DNA of 51,969 bases from Streptomyces sp. BK208 (GTDB lineage Bacteria; Actinomycetota; Actinomycetes; Streptomycetales; Streptomycetaceae). The notes below the pieces were generated by a model that saw only the letters and a program-made list of their open reading frames with translations, was not told the DNA's origin and searched no databases. The number at the start of each line of letters is the position of its first letter. The first letter of the stretch is position 1. Position numbers and translations under genes: made by a program. The stretch covers positions 1 to 51,969 of the forward strand of contig NZ_SOAV01000020.1 of assembly GCF_004364245.1 (NCBI RefSeq), given 5' to 3'. This document shows, one piece after another, positions 7,977-16,533 of this stretch.

Positions 7977-8932
7977 GCGGGCCGCGGATCGCCGTGGCCG
8001 GCGCCACCGGTTTCGTCGGGTCGGCGGTCATGGGCGCGCTCCTCGACGGCGGCCTTGGCGGTCCGGGGGCGGCGCCGGCCCGGGTCCGGGTGCTCGGCCG
8101 GCGGCCGGGAGGGTACGCGGGCCGGCCGGGCGTCGAGTGGCGCTACGCCGACCTGGCGTCGCCCGCGACGCTCGACGGCACCTGCGACGGTGCCGACGTC
8201 CTGCTCAGTCTGGCCTGTTCCCTCAGCTCCGACGAGGCGCGGTGCGCGGCCGTCAACGTCACCGGGACCGCGGCGCTCATGGCCGAGGCCGTACGTGCCG
8301 GAGTGCGGCACGTGGTCCATCTGTCCACCGCCGCGGTCTACGGGCCCGGGCCGCACCACGGCGTCGCCGTCGGCGGCGTGCGGCCCGCGCCCGTCTCGCC
8401 GGCCAGCCGGACCCGGCTGGCCGGCGAGCGGTACGCCCTGGAGGCGGGCGCGACGGTCCTGCGCCTGGGACTGGTGACCGGAACGGGCGACCGCTGGGTG
8501 GTGCCGGCCCTGGACGAACTCCTGGCACGGGTGCCGGCCCTGTGGGACGGCGGCCGCGCGCTGCTGTCCGTGATCGACGTCGGTGACCTGGCCAGGCTCA
8601 TCGTCTCCCTCGCCGCCGGCGCACCCGCCCCCGGCAGACGGGTCCTGCATGCCAGCCATCCCCTGCCCGTGCGGACGGGGGAACTGCTGGCGGGACTGGC
8701 CCGGCAGGGGGTGCTTCCGCACGTGTCCGCCGAACTGCCCTGGGCCGAGTGTCTGCTGCGGCTGCGCGAGCGGCCCGGCCGTACGAGCGAGCGCCAGTTC
8801 GCCCTGCTGGCCCGCGACCACTGGTACGTGAGCGACGAGGTCTGGCGCATCGCCGGCTGCCCGCCCGGGCCGGGCCCGGTGTCCCGGCTCCCCCGCGCCG
8901 CGGCCTTCTACCGGACGCTCCTGCGCGGATGA
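7973..8932 (+). CDS. NAD-dependent epimerase/dehydratase family protein
   Basis: GTG 7973 overlaps the receptor stop (GTGA), implying coupled translation. The N-terminus has a Rossmann signature (IAVAGATGFVGSAVM) and later the active-site-like HVVHLSTAAVYG, giving an extended SDR of 319 residues. NAD(P)-dependent reductases or epimerases often sit beside afsA/arpA pairs and tailor the butyrolactone or butenolide signal. That role is inferred from position; sugar or polyketide tailoring cannot be excluded. Confidence 0.85.
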   Translation: MSGPRIAVAGATGFVGSAVMGALLDGGLGGPGAAPARVRVLGRRPGGYAGRPGVEWRYADLASPATLDGTCDGADVLLSLACSLSSDEARCAAVNVTGTAALMAEAVRAGVRHVVHLSTAAVYGPGPHHGVAVGGVRPAPVSPASRTRLAGERYALEAGATVLRLGLVTGTGDRWVVPALDELLARVPALWDGGRALLSVIDVGDLARLIVSLAAGAPAPGRRVLHASHPLPVRTGELLAGLARQGVLPHVSAELPWAECLLRLRERPGRTSERQFALLARDHWYVSDEVWRIAGCPPGPGPVSRLPRAAAFYRTLLRG

Positions 8933-8981
8933 GGGGGCGCCGTTCGCGGCGGAGCTCCCTGCCGGGGAAGGTTCCGGCCCG

Positions 8982-9620
8982 TCACGGCGGCAGCGGGTGC
9001 TCCTCCCCCGCACGGGTGAGAGGTGCGGCCGGGGCGGACAGGGCGGGCAGCACGGCCTTCCAGAGCTGAGCCAGCACGTTTGCGGCCGCGCCCTCCCCGG
9101 TGCGGCCGGCCACCAGGTGAGCGGTACGGCAGGCCACCGCACCGCGGGTGAGGTGTTCCGCCAGCGCGTGTACGTCGTCCTCGCTCACCCCGCCGGCGAG
9201 GTGCCCCTGGGCGAACGCCTGGCCGATCCGTTCGCCGATCACGGGCAGCCACAGATCCGACAGCGGATCGCTGTGGCCGCGGTCGCGGGCCAGGGCGAGG
9301 GAGGCCCGCACCGCGCAGTCGGTCTCCACCGCTTCCGCGAAGGCGACGGACAGCCGGACCACGCTCTGCAGCGGGGGGCCGGACGCGGCCTCCTGACGGC
9401 TGCCGAGCGCGGCCGCCAGCCGGCTTCGCCCTTCCGCCTCGACGCCGTCCGCGAGTTCCTGCTTGGAGGGGAAGTGGAACATCATCGCGCCCGAGGAGAG
9501 CCCTGCCCTGCGGCAGACCTGGGCCAGCGACGTGATGTGGTAGCCGTTCACGTCGAACAGCTCCGCGGCCGCCCGCAGGAACGCCGCCCGGGTACGTACA
9601 GCCCTTTCCTGCCTCGTCAT
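8982..9620 (-). CDS. second TetR-family ArpA-like regulator (possible pseudo-receptor)
   Basis: 212 residues from ATG 9620 with GGGAGA upstream. The N-terminus (MTRQERAVRTRAAFLRAAAE) and the recognition-helix region AGLSSGAMMFHFPSKQELA match butyrolactone-receptor homologues, but GVTKGALYFHF is altered to GLSSGAMMFHF. Clusters with an AfsA gene often carry a second homologue that acts as a pseudo-receptor responding to the antibiotic rather than to the butyrolactone. It is convergent with the reductase gene and divergent from the IS701-like gene. Confidence 0.88.
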   Translation of the reverse strand: MTRQERAVRTRAAFLRAAAELFDVNGYHITSLAQVCRRAGLSSGAMMFHFPSKQELADGVEAEGRSRLAAALGSRQEAASGPPLQSVVRLSVAFAEAVETDCAVRASLALARDRGHSDPLSDLWLPVIGERIGQAFAQGHLAGGVSEDDVHALAEHLTRGAVACRTAHLVAGRTGEGAAANVLAQLWKAVLPALSAPAAPLTRAGEEHPLPP

Positions 9621-9702
9621 CGCTGTCTCCCTGGTCGTCGTCCGCAGCGGGGCGGGGAAGCCGGGTCCGGACTGTTCTGCGCATGGGGCAGTTGAGTGGA
9701 TG

Positions 9703-9724
9703 TCACAGTTTGCACAGTCTGTGA
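9703..9724. promoter_or_regulatory. 22-bp operator-like palindrome
   Basis: TCACAG and CTGTGA bracket a 10-nt centre, 83 bp upstream of the second TetR gene's start in the divergent intergenic region. Symmetry and size suit a TetR dimer pair. It is a candidate autoregulatory site; no second copy was noticed. Confidence 0.45.
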
Positions 9725-9885
9725 AGGCCAGGCGCCGTCCGGCAACGCAGAGTTGGCGAAGATGCGGCCCGCCTTCCCGGTCCCTCGGGCGCACAGCGTC
9801 AGGCCCCCGCCCCGCGCAGGGCCGCTGACCACGGGATACGCAGCCGACTTGGCGAAATGGGAGGGCGATCCGACCGAGCCATCCC

Positions 9886-9913
9886 AAAAAAAAGGGGCGT
9901 TCGTTATTCTTTT
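9886..9913 (+). promoter_or_regulatory. ARE-like site upstream of the IS701-like gene
   Basis: Eight A's, GGGGCGTTCGTT and a T-rich tail, ending 44 bp before ATG 9958. It matches the element at 7303-7328 at 20 of 26 positions. This suggests the same receptor controls the transposase-like gene. Confidence 0.5.
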
Positions 9914-9957
9914 CGGGTCGCCGGCTGCCGGCCGGCTCGAGGGGGAGGGGATGCCTC

Positions 9958-11073
9958 ATGACCACGTACGCTCCGGCGCCGGTCGCCTCGGTCGACTCGT
10001 TCGCGGACGAGCTCTTCTCGGGCCTGCCGCGAGCCGACCAGCGCCGCTGGGCACGCATCTACCTGCGGGGCCTGCTGGCCACGCCGGGCAAGAAGTCCCT
10101 GCGGCGCATCGCCTCGGCGGTGGCCGCCTCGCCGACCGCGTCGCAGTCGATGCACCAGTTCATCAACGTCAGCCCCTGGGAGTGGCAGCCCGTACGCGAC
10201 GCGCTCGCCCGCTGGGTGACGGCCCGTCAGGCCCCGGAGGCGTACGTCCTGGATCTGGCCTACATCCCCAAGCGGGGCCTGCACAGCTGCGGCGTGCACA
10301 CCCGCTTCGTCCCGCAGCTCGGGCGGAGCGCCAGCTGCCAGGTCGGTCTCGGCCTCTTCATGGCCTCCGCGCGCAGTACCGTGCCCGTCGACTGGCAGCT
10401 GCACCTGCCCGCGCCGTGGCCGGCAGGCGGGGAGCGCCGGCACGCGGGGGTGCAGGACCCTTCCCCCGCGCAGAGCCTCGAGGAGCAGACGGGAGCGGTC
10501 CTCGCCTCGTGCGACCGCTGGGCCGGCAGCCGGAGCCTGCCCGTCGTCGCCGATCTGACCCCCCATGCCGACAGCCTCCACCTGGTGCACGCGATGCTGC
10601 GCCGCCGCCAGCCCTTCATGGTCCAGGTCCCGCCGCACACCCGGCTGGTCACCTCTCAGGGGACCGAACGCGATGCGCGGTCGCTGACCGACCGGCCCGG
10701 CCGCGGCGCCGCCCTGACCTTCGGTGCCGAACAGATCGTCTCCACCGCCCCGGTCTGGGCCCCGGGAAGGACGCCCGGGACGGGGGGCACCTTCGACGCC
10801 TGCCGTGTCATCGCCATGGGCCGCGGCGGGGACCGGGCCCGCCGGAGCTGGTGGCTGACCAGTCTGGCCGGCGAGCGCACCGACCGCCTCGCGGCCCTGT
10901 CCGCCCTGCTGACACGCTCCGCCGGGGCGATCACCGACATGCAGCAGGGGCTGGGGCTCGCCGACTTCGAAGGGAGGTCGTTCCCCGGCTGGCACCATCA
11001 CATGACCATCGTGTCCGCGGCCTACGCCTGGCAGTGCCTGCGACAGGACCCGCCGCACGGCCCGGGCGCCTGA
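9958..11073 (+). CDS. IS701-family transposase-like protein, probably domesticated
   Basis: 371 residues. The N-terminus (SFADELFSGLPRADQRRWAR, then GLLATPGKKSLRRIA) and the end (LGLADFEGRSFPGWHHHMT) are typical of IS701 transposases. The first two catalytic aspartates may be present (YVLDLAY, Asp about 99; VVADLTP, Asp about 199). The IS4/IS701 third signature, normally D-Y-x-E-L-K-x-E-L-G-L, is AITDMQQGLGL, so the Tyr, catalytic Glu and Lys are replaced. No flanking inverted repeats or target duplication were found. With an ARE-like element upstream and a biosynthetic setting, I infer a DNA-binding protein retained for regulation. The family call is firm; the role is a guess. Confidence 0.8.
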   Translation: MTTYAPAPVASVDSFADELFSGLPRADQRRWARIYLRGLLATPGKKSLRRIASAVAASPTASQSMHQFINVSPWEWQPVRDALARWVTARQAPEAYVLDLAYIPKRGLHSCGVHTRFVPQLGRSASCQVGLGLFMASARSTVPVDWQLHLPAPWPAGGERRHAGVQDPSPAQSLEEQTGAVLASCDRWAGSRSLPVVADLTPHADSLHLVHAMLRRRQPFMVQVPPHTRLVTSQGTERDARSLTDRPGRGAALTFGAEQIVSTAPVWAPGRTPGTGGTFDACRVIAMGRGGDRARRSWWLTSLAGERTDRLAALSALLTRSAGAITDMQQGLGLADFEGRSFPGWHHHMTIVSAAYAWQCLRQDPPHGPGA

Positions 11074-11228
11074 GGGCCGGCCCGGCCTCCCCCCGGCCAG
11101 GCCCGCAGGAGCGGGAGAGCAGCACCTCCAGCCGGCCGGACAGACCGTCAGGACCGCGCCGGCGCCACGCCCCTGCCCGGCCCGCCGCATCACACCGTCC
11201 ACAGCCCCACCACCCCAGGAGACAGCCC

Positions 11229-11579
11229 ATGCCGCGCCCGCCCGCTCTTCCCCCGGAGCAGAAGGTCACCATCGTCCTGGCGGTCCTCGCCGGGGAGACC
11301 ACCGCCGCGGAGGCCGCCCGCACCGCCGGTGTCACGGACCAGGCCATATACAACTGGAAGAGACGCTTCGTCACAGCGGGCCGCAACGGCCTGGAGACCG
11401 GTCTCGACCAGGCCAGCCAGCGCGAGAGGCAGCTGCTGGGAGAAGTCGCCGAACTCAAGCAGGCGCTCGGGGACTCCTATCTGCAGCTGCGCTCCATCCG
11501 CGCCTCGATGCTCTCGGCGAGAGCCTCCTCACCGGGACGTGTGAACCAGGGCGCGCTCGCCTCGGCCCGAGGCGCCTGA
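11229..11579 (+). CDS. transposase-type helix-turn-helix protein (OrfA-like), stand-alone
   Basis: 116 residues from ATG 11229. An HTH of the IS3 OrfA kind (EAARTAGVTDQAIYNWKRRF, about residues 27-46) is followed by a helical segment (RERQLLGEVAELKQALGDSY). There is no OrfB integrase gene and no inverted repeat nearby. It is 155 bp downstream of the IS701-like gene and closely resembles the protein encoded at 28112-28462 at the other end of the cluster, including GDSYLQLR versus GDAHLALR after the coiled coil. Probably a retained DNA-binding protein. Confidence 0.8.
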   Translation: MPRPPALPPEQKVTIVLAVLAGETTAAEAARTAGVTDQAIYNWKRRFVTAGRNGLETGLDQASQRERQLLGEVAELKQALGDSYLQLRSIRASMLSARASSPGRVNQGALASARGA

Positions 11580-11596
11580 CCCCTCCCCCGGCAGCG

Positions 11597-11818
11597 CCCG
11601 GCCCGCACGCACGGCGCGCCGTGCGGGCCGGGCGGCCGGGCGGGCCGTGCGCACACGCGGCGCCGAGGCGGTGCGTGCCCTCCCGCCGGGGCACGCACCG
11701 CCTCGGTGCCGCGTGCCCGGCGCGTCCCCGGTTCGCGCCCGCTCCTGTGCCCGCCCGGGCGCACCGGCCGGCCCCGTGGTGCGTGCCGCCCGCCGAAGAG
11801 GCCGGCGGCGCGCACCAC
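11597..11818. terminator. three strong hairpins between convergent genes
   Basis: Arms 11597-11609/11620-11632 (13 bp, perfect), 11663-11680/11689-11706 (18 bp, perfect, 8-nt loop) and 11776-11790/11804-11818 (15 bp with one wobble pair). They lie between the OrfA-like gene (plus, ends 11579) and the antiporter gene (minus, ends 11873). They would stop transcription from both sides. The rest of 11580-11872 shows no gene. Confidence 0.75.
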
Positions 11819-11872
11819 ACCGCTGCACGGGCAGAACGGGGAAAGGGCCCGCTGTCTTTCCGGGCGGACGCC

Positions 11873-13177
11873 TCACCGGCCCGCCGGCACGGCGCCTTTG
11901 AGCCGGGCGGCAGGCTGAGCGGGAACCACCGGGGCCGCGGACGCCGGCGGGATCGCGGACGCCGGGCCGTGGGGGCCGCGGTCCAGGAGGCGCAGGAGCG
12001 GGCCGGTCATCGCGGTGGTCACCAGGGCCATCACCACCAGGACCCGGGTCAGCGCAGGGGTGAGGACACCGGACTCCAGCCCCGCCTGCAGCATGACGAG
12101 TTCGGTCAGCCCGCGCGTGTTCATCAGCACGGCCACCTGACGCGAGGAACGGGGCGAGCGCCCGCCGAGGCGCGCCCCGAGGTACCCGCCGCCGATCTTG
12201 CCCGCGGCTCCGAGAGCGATCGCGAGGGCGAACAGCGGCCACCCGGCGGCCCCCCGGCTGTCGCCGAACACCGTCACGCCGGTCACCACGAAGAAGACCG
12301 GGACCAGGGCCTGCCCGGCCCGGGAGACCGAAGCCACAGCAGGCGCCCACGGGCTGCTCCCGCCTCTGGGCACCGCCATCCCCACCGCGGCCGCCCCCAC
12401 GATCGCCGTCATCCCCATGTGCTCGGCCGACAGGGCGACGCCGATGGCCGCAGTGCCCAGCGCGGCGGCGGCGGCACCGGGCGCCCGTTCGCCCAGCCGG
12501 CGGGCCGCCGGCGTCAGCATCACCGCCCTGAGGGCCCACGCACCCGCGGCGGCCGCCGCGAGTGCGAGCAGCGAGCGCAGGAACCCGGCCGGGCTGCCCG
12601 ACGAGAGACACAGGGCCAGCGTCAGCAACAGCCAGCCCAGTGTGTCGATCACGACGGCCGAGGTGAGCGTCAGCGCCCCCGTCACCGACCGGTGCATGCG
12701 GCGTTCGGCGATCATCCGGGCCATCACCGGCACCGCGCTGATGCTCAGCGTGACGGCCACCATGAGGACGAACGAGGCGGCCGGGGCATGACCGCGGACG
12801 GCGGTGTCCTCGCGCAGGACGATCCAGCCGGCGAAGAGGGCCCCGCACAGCAGCGGCAGCAGCAGGGCGCCCGCGCTCACCCACGCGACCGCGCGCCTGC
12901 CCGGCCGTGCCGCGGTCTGCAGACGGTGGGCGAGGCCGACGAGGAAGAGAACCAGCCCGGCCTCGCCCACGAGCTTCAGGTCACCCAGCACGGGCTGGGG
13001 CAGCACCGCGTCGAAGGCCGGCCGGCCGAAGAACGCGAGCACCGCAGGGCCCGCGAGAAGGCCGAGGGTGATCTCTCCCACGACCTCGGGCTGACGCAGC
13101 CGGCGGGCCACCGCCCGGCCGCCGCGAGCGGCGGCCAGAACGGTGACGAGAACAGCGAGCAGATGCAGTACGGACAC
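11873..13177 (-). CDS. cation/proton antiporter (CPA2, KefB-like)
   Basis: 434 residues from GTG 13177 (GAGGGA upstream), with 11-13 hydrophobic segments across the length. Typical CPA2 features: QPEVVGEITLGLLAGP near the N-terminus, VALS-type helices in the middle (SAEHMGMTAIVGAAAVGMAV) and LMNTRGLTELVMLQ near the C-terminus. It should exchange Na+ or K+ for protons across the cytoplasmic membrane. Antiporters of this type occur in many antibiotic clusters. No RCK/TrkA regulatory domain is fused; the C-terminus is a Pro/Ala tail. Confidence 0.9.
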   Translation of the reverse strand: MSVLHLLAVLVTVLAAARGGRAVARRLRQPEVVGEITLGLLAGPAVLAFFGRPAFDAVLPQPVLGDLKLVGEAGLVLFLVGLAHRLQTAARPGRRAVAWVSAGALLLPLLCGALFAGWIVLREDTAVRGHAPAASFVLMVAVTLSISAVPVMARMIAERRMHRSVTGALTLTSAVVIDTLGWLLLTLALCLSSGSPAGFLRSLLALAAAAAGAWALRAVMLTPAARRLGERAPGAAAAALGTAAIGVALSAEHMGMTAIVGAAAVGMAVPRGGSSPWAPAVASVSRAGQALVPVFFVVTGVTVFGDSRGAAGWPLFALAIALGAAGKIGGGYLGARLGGRSPRSSRQVAVLMNTRGLTELVMLQAGLESGVLTPALTRVLVVMALVTTAMTGPLLRLLDRGPHGPASAIPPASAAPVVPAQPAARLKGAVPAGR

Positions 13178-13482
13178 GGTGGTCGATCCCTCTGGAGTGG
13201 GCGGACCGGACAGCGGCGGGCGAAGTCACCGGCGCCCGGCGGGATACCTGCGAAAGGCCGAGGTCACACGGCGGAAAGCCGCAGCCACGCCGGGCCGCAG
13301 CCACACGGCGAGAAGCCGGGGCCCACGCGGGGCCGGCGGGCCGGGGCCATACGGGGCCGCGGGCAGGGGCCACGCGGGGCCAGGGCCATACGGCGCCGGG
13401 GCCATACGGGGCCAGGGGTCATACGGCGCCAGGGGTCATACGGCGCGCCGGGGGGCCGGGGCCGGGCCGGGGAGGGCCGGGG
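13178..13482. repeat. intergenic short tandem repeats (CATACGGnGCC units)
   Basis: Between permease and antiporter genes, 13345-13450 carries at least five copies of a 16-18 bp motif around GGGGCCATACGG / GGGGTCATACGG. Further back, 13245-13320 has GCCGCAGCCACGC-like copies. It would form part of the 5' region of the antiporter transcript. No gene is supported here. Confidence 0.55.
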
Positions 13483-14658
13483 TCACGCGGCGAGAGCCTG
13501 GCGCCAGCGCACGGTGGCACCGATCTTGAGGATGGAGTTGCGGTAGACCCGGGACGCGAGCCACATGCAGCCGCCCACGGCGCACAGCATCACGGCGGCG
13601 GCCAGCACCTGCTGCGAGAGCGAGACGTTGCCGACGCCGGCCTGCAGGGGCATCAGCACGCCCGAGAAGGGCGGCAGATACTGCAGAACCTGCACCCACG
13701 GGGCGTCCAGGCTGCCGACGGCGGCGGCCGCGGCGCCGACCGGCAGCAGGGAGAACACCATGACCGGCATCAGGACGGACTGCAGATCCTCCGGCCTGGA
13801 GACCAGGGAACCCGCCGCGGCGAAGAGACCCGCGAACAGGGCGAACGACATCAGGAACCACACCAGGAGCGACACGACGGCCGTGGCGCCCGGCATCACA
13901 CTGCTCCCCGCGCCGCCGAAAGCGCGCGCCGTGACCAGGGCCCCCACCAGGACGAGGATCTGAAGCACCGCCGTGGTGCCGATGCCGGCCACCTTCCCGG
14001 TCATCAGGCGCAGCGGTGTGAGGGTGGACAGCAGGACCTCGACGATGCGGGTGGACTTCTCCTCCACCACTCCCTGGGCGATCAGCGACCCCTGCCCGAT
14101 GATCTGCATGAACAGGACGATCACCAGGCTGACCGCTGCCCCGACCTGCTTGCCCTGCAGGCTGTCCCCGACCGTCCGGACCCGGGGCAGGCTGCCGGAC
14201 ATGCTCTGCGTCAGACGCGGTACGTCGACGCCCTGCTCCCGGTAGGCCTTCTCCAGCGCCCAGTTCCGGGCCATCGCCGCGGCGGTGTCCTGTGCCCGCT
14301 GGTCGCTGTCGCCCCGGACCAGGACGGTGGCCTTTCCGGCCTCGACGGCCATGGCCGCATCGAGGTCCTTGTCCACGACCCCCTCGCGTGCCGCTTCCAG
14401 GCCCGTGCACGTGCTGATCTCGATGTCCGCGGGTGCGGCGGCGGGCTTCGCGGTGCCTGCACCGCAGGCGGCGACCTGGAGCGTTCTGGGCGCTCCCAGG
14501 TAGGACATGCCGAGCACGATGGCCCCCACGAGCACCACCATGATCAGCATTCCGGCGAAGTAGCCCTTGGAGGTCAGCCGGGCGGTCACTTCCCGCTGGT
14601 AGACCAGGCGTATGTCCCTGAGGGCGCCGGTCCGGTCGGTTGCGGCGTGTGCGGTCAT
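13483..14658 (-). CDS. ABC-2 type transporter permease (NatB-like)
   Basis: 391 residues from ATG 14658, which overlaps the ATPase stop (ATGA). One N-terminal membrane helix (GYFAGMLIMVVLVGAIVLGM), an extracytoplasmic domain of about 130 residues, then five or six helices including VSLVIVLFMQIIGQGSLIA and the motif GVVEEKSTRIVEVLLSTLTP, characteristic of NatB/YhaP permeases. It pairs with the upstream ATPase to export a substrate: self-made peptide, sodium or drug. Ends 305 bp before the antiporter gene. Confidence 0.92.
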   Translation of the reverse strand: MTAHAATDRTGALRDIRLVYQREVTARLTSKGYFAGMLIMVVLVGAIVLGMSYLGAPRTLQVAACGAGTAKPAAAPADIEISTCTGLEAAREGVVDKDLDAAMAVEAGKATVLVRGDSDQRAQDTAAAMARNWALEKAYREQGVDVPRLTQSMSGSLPRVRTVGDSLQGKQVGAAVSLVIVLFMQIIGQGSLIAQGVVEEKSTRIVEVLLSTLTPLRLMTGKVAGIGTTAVLQILVLVGALVTARAFGGAGSSVMPGATAVVSLLVWFLMSFALFAGLFAAAGSLVSRPEDLQSVLMPVMVFSLLPVGAAAAAVGSLDAPWVQVLQYLPPFSGVLMPLQAGVGNVSLSQQVLAAAVMLCAVGGCMWLASRVYRNSILKIGATVRWRQALAA

Positions 14659-15566
14659 CGGTCGGTGCCTTCCGTGGGCTCGAGCAGGTGGCGGAACGTC
14701 TCGGCGAGAGCGGGCCGGTGCCACACGAGGCGGCGGACCAGGCCGTGTCTCACGGCTTCCTCCAGCACGGCGTTCTCGTCGTGTCCGGGTGCGAGTTCGA
14801 TCAGCACTCCGTCCTCGTGCGAGGTGTAGGAGGCGACAGCGGGGCAGTGGGCCGGCCAGTCCTCGCGGGCGCCGGCCACGTGCAGATCGAGGCGGGCGGT
14901 GCCGGCCGACCGCAGCTCGTCGGGGCTGCCGCACGCGGCCAGCCGCCCCTGGCGGATCACACCGACCCGGTCGCACAGGCGCTCCACCAGGTCCAGCTGG
15001 TGACTGGAGAAGAGGACGGGGACGCCGTCGGCCGCCTTCTCCTTGATGACCTGGGCCATGTCCTGGACCGCGATCGGGTCCAGGCCGGAGAAGGGCTCGT
15101 CCAGGATGAGGACGTCGGGATCGTGGACGAGAGCGATGGCGAGCTGTACACGCTGGCGGTTTCCCAGGCTGAGCGAGTCGATGGTCGACTCACGCCGCTC
15201 GGCCAGGTGCAGGCGCTCGGTCCACCGCAGCATCGCTTCGCGGGCGTCCGCCGCGCCGAGACCGTGCAGCCGGCCGAGATAGACCAGGTGCCTGGCGACC
15301 GTCATCCGGGGATACAGGCCGCGTTCTTCCGGCATGTAGCCGAAGCGGGTGCTGCCGTGGAGGCCGGCCGGCTCTCCGCCGTAGCGCACCTCGCCCGTGT
15401 CGGCCTCCAGCACCCCCACGGCTATGCGCATGGTGGTGGTCTTGCCTGCTCCGTTGCTGCCCACGAAGCCGAAGATCTCGCCGGGCGGCACGGTGAAGGA
15501 GAGGGAGTCGAGGGCGATGCGCTCCCCGTATCTCTTGGAGAGCGAGCTGATCTCCAGTGCTTTCAC
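14655..15566 (-). CDS. ABC transporter ATP-binding protein (NatA-like)
   Basis: 303 residues from ATG 15566. Walker A GSNGAGKTT (about 36-44), Q-loop region FGYMPEERGLYPRMTV, signature LSLGNRQR in place of LSGGQ, Walker B VLILDEP, H-loop LFSSHQLDLVE. A C-terminal extension typical of DUF4162-type exporters follows. It is translationally coupled to the permease. A self-resistance exporter for the lanthipeptide is plausible by position, since the precursor genes are 1 kb away. Confidence 0.93.
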   Translation of the reverse strand: MKALEISSLSKRYGERIALDSLSFTVPPGEIFGFVGSNGAGKTTTMRIAVGVLEADTGEVRYGGEPAGLHGSTRFGYMPEERGLYPRMTVARHLVYLGRLHGLGAADAREAMLRWTERLHLAERRESTIDSLSLGNRQRVQLAIALVHDPDVLILDEPFSGLDPIAVQDMAQVIKEKAADGVPVLFSSHQLDLVERLCDRVGVIRQGRLAACGSPDELRSAGTARLDLHVAGAREDWPAHCPAVASYTSHEDGVLIELAPGHDENAVLEEAVRHGLVRRLVWHRPALAETFRHLLEPTEGTDR

Positions 15567-15728
15567 GTTGTCTCACTCCTGAACTCCGCCGGGTAGGGGC
15601 GGTGCGGGACTGCGGGCGGCTCCCGGGGGGTCCCGGGCCGGCGCGGCGGGCGCGGCGGGCGCGGACGGGAGGAGCCGGGCTCGTTTCCAGGAAGCTACTA
15701 CTTGAAAGTCAGGAAAGTACATGCCAAC

Positions 15729-16160
15729 ATGGCAAACATGGACGCAGAACAAGCACGCAGTGCGCTCGATCAGGCCCGTCAGTCCTACGACGCCTCTGTG
15801 CAGCCGCAGTTGCCCGGATGGACGCCGCCCGTCTGCGGCGTTCTCGTGGCTGCCGCGGTAGCACTTGCCGGTCTCGGTCCCGAGAGCGGCTGGCTCAAGC
15901 TCGCCTCGGTCGCCGGGGGCGTGCTGTGCGCGGCGGCGGCCGCGGGGCTGCTCCTGGGGGTGCGGGCCCGCCAGGGCATCAGCGGGCTGCGCGGGCCGGC
16001 CCGCGAGAAGTGGCGGACGGTGGGCGTGTGCTGCATCGCCATCGTGGTCTCGGCCCTGGCCTCCAGCCCGGGCACCCGCTGGATCTACGTGGCCGTGGGC
16101 GTGGGACTCGGTGCCTACACCTGGGCGGCGCTGGGGAAACAGGTCCGCCGTGACAGGTGA
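15729..16160 (+). CDS. small multi-helix membrane protein
   Basis: 143 residues from ATG 15729; an alternative ATG at 15738 exists. Cytoplasmic N-terminus (MANMDAEQARSALDQARQSY) then four hydrophobic helices: PVCGVLVAAAVALAGLG, LASVAGGVLCAAAAAGLLLG, TVGVCCIAIVVSALAS and WIYVAVGVGLGAYTWAAL. Overlaps the following regulator gene by 11 bp. Actinobacteria commonly encode such a membrane protein with a winged-helix regulator. Function is unknown. Divergent from the ABC exporter. Confidence 0.85.
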   Translation: MANMDAEQARSALDQARQSYDASVQPQLPGWTPPVCGVLVAAAVALAGLGPESGWLKLASVAGGVLCAAAAAGLLLGVRARQGISGLRGPAREKWRTVGVCCIAIVVSALASSPGTRWIYVAVGVGLGAYTWAALGKQVRRDR

Positions 16161-16455
16161 GCACAGCCTGGACGACGCCTTCCGGACGGCCAACCGGCTC
16201 CGCATGGCCGCCTTCCTCTCGGGCTGCGACGAGGCGGAGTTCCGGGCGGTGCAGGAGTACTGCGGCCTGTCCGCCTCGAACCTCTCCAAGAACGTGAGCG
16301 CGCTGGACGAGCTCGGCTACCTCGCGGTCCGCAAGGGGCACGTGGGCAAGGTCCCGCGCACCTGGCTGGCGCTCACCGACCAGGGCCGCAAGGCCCTGCT
16401 CGGTCACCTGGCGGCCCTGCAGGACATCGCCGACAGCGCAGCGCGCCACGCGTGA
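16150..16455 (+). CDS. winged-helix (MarR/ArsR-like) transcriptional regulator
   Basis: 101 residues from GTG 16150, inside the end of the previous gene. The fold reads FRTANRLRMAAFLSGCDEAE (helix 1), CGLSASNLSKNVSALDELGY (recognition helix) and VPRTWLALTDQGRKALLGHL (wing and last helix), as in the DNA-binding domain family PF13601. It is a partner of the preceding membrane protein and probably controls its own operon or the divergent ABC exporter. Confidence 0.88.
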   Translation: MTGEHSLDDAFRTANRLRMAAFLSGCDEAEFRAVQEYCGLSASNLSKNVSALDELGYLAVRKGHVGKVPRTWLALTDQGRKALLGHLAALQDIADSAARHA

Positions 16456-16473
16456 GCCCCCACAACGCACGAT

Positions 16474-16515
16474 CGGGGCACCGTGACCCCCCTGGGGAAG
16501 GCCGTTGGTGCCCCG
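16474..16515. terminator. bidirectional terminator between regulator and precursor genes
   Basis: CGGGGCACC (16474-16482) pairs with GGTGCCCCG (16507-16515), and outer GCAC/GTGC bases and an inner CCCCTGGGG dyad add stability. It separates the plus-strand regulator (ends 16455) from the minus-strand precursor gene (ends 16534). Confidence 0.65.
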
Positions 16516-16533
16516 TGCGCAGGCTGTGACGGG

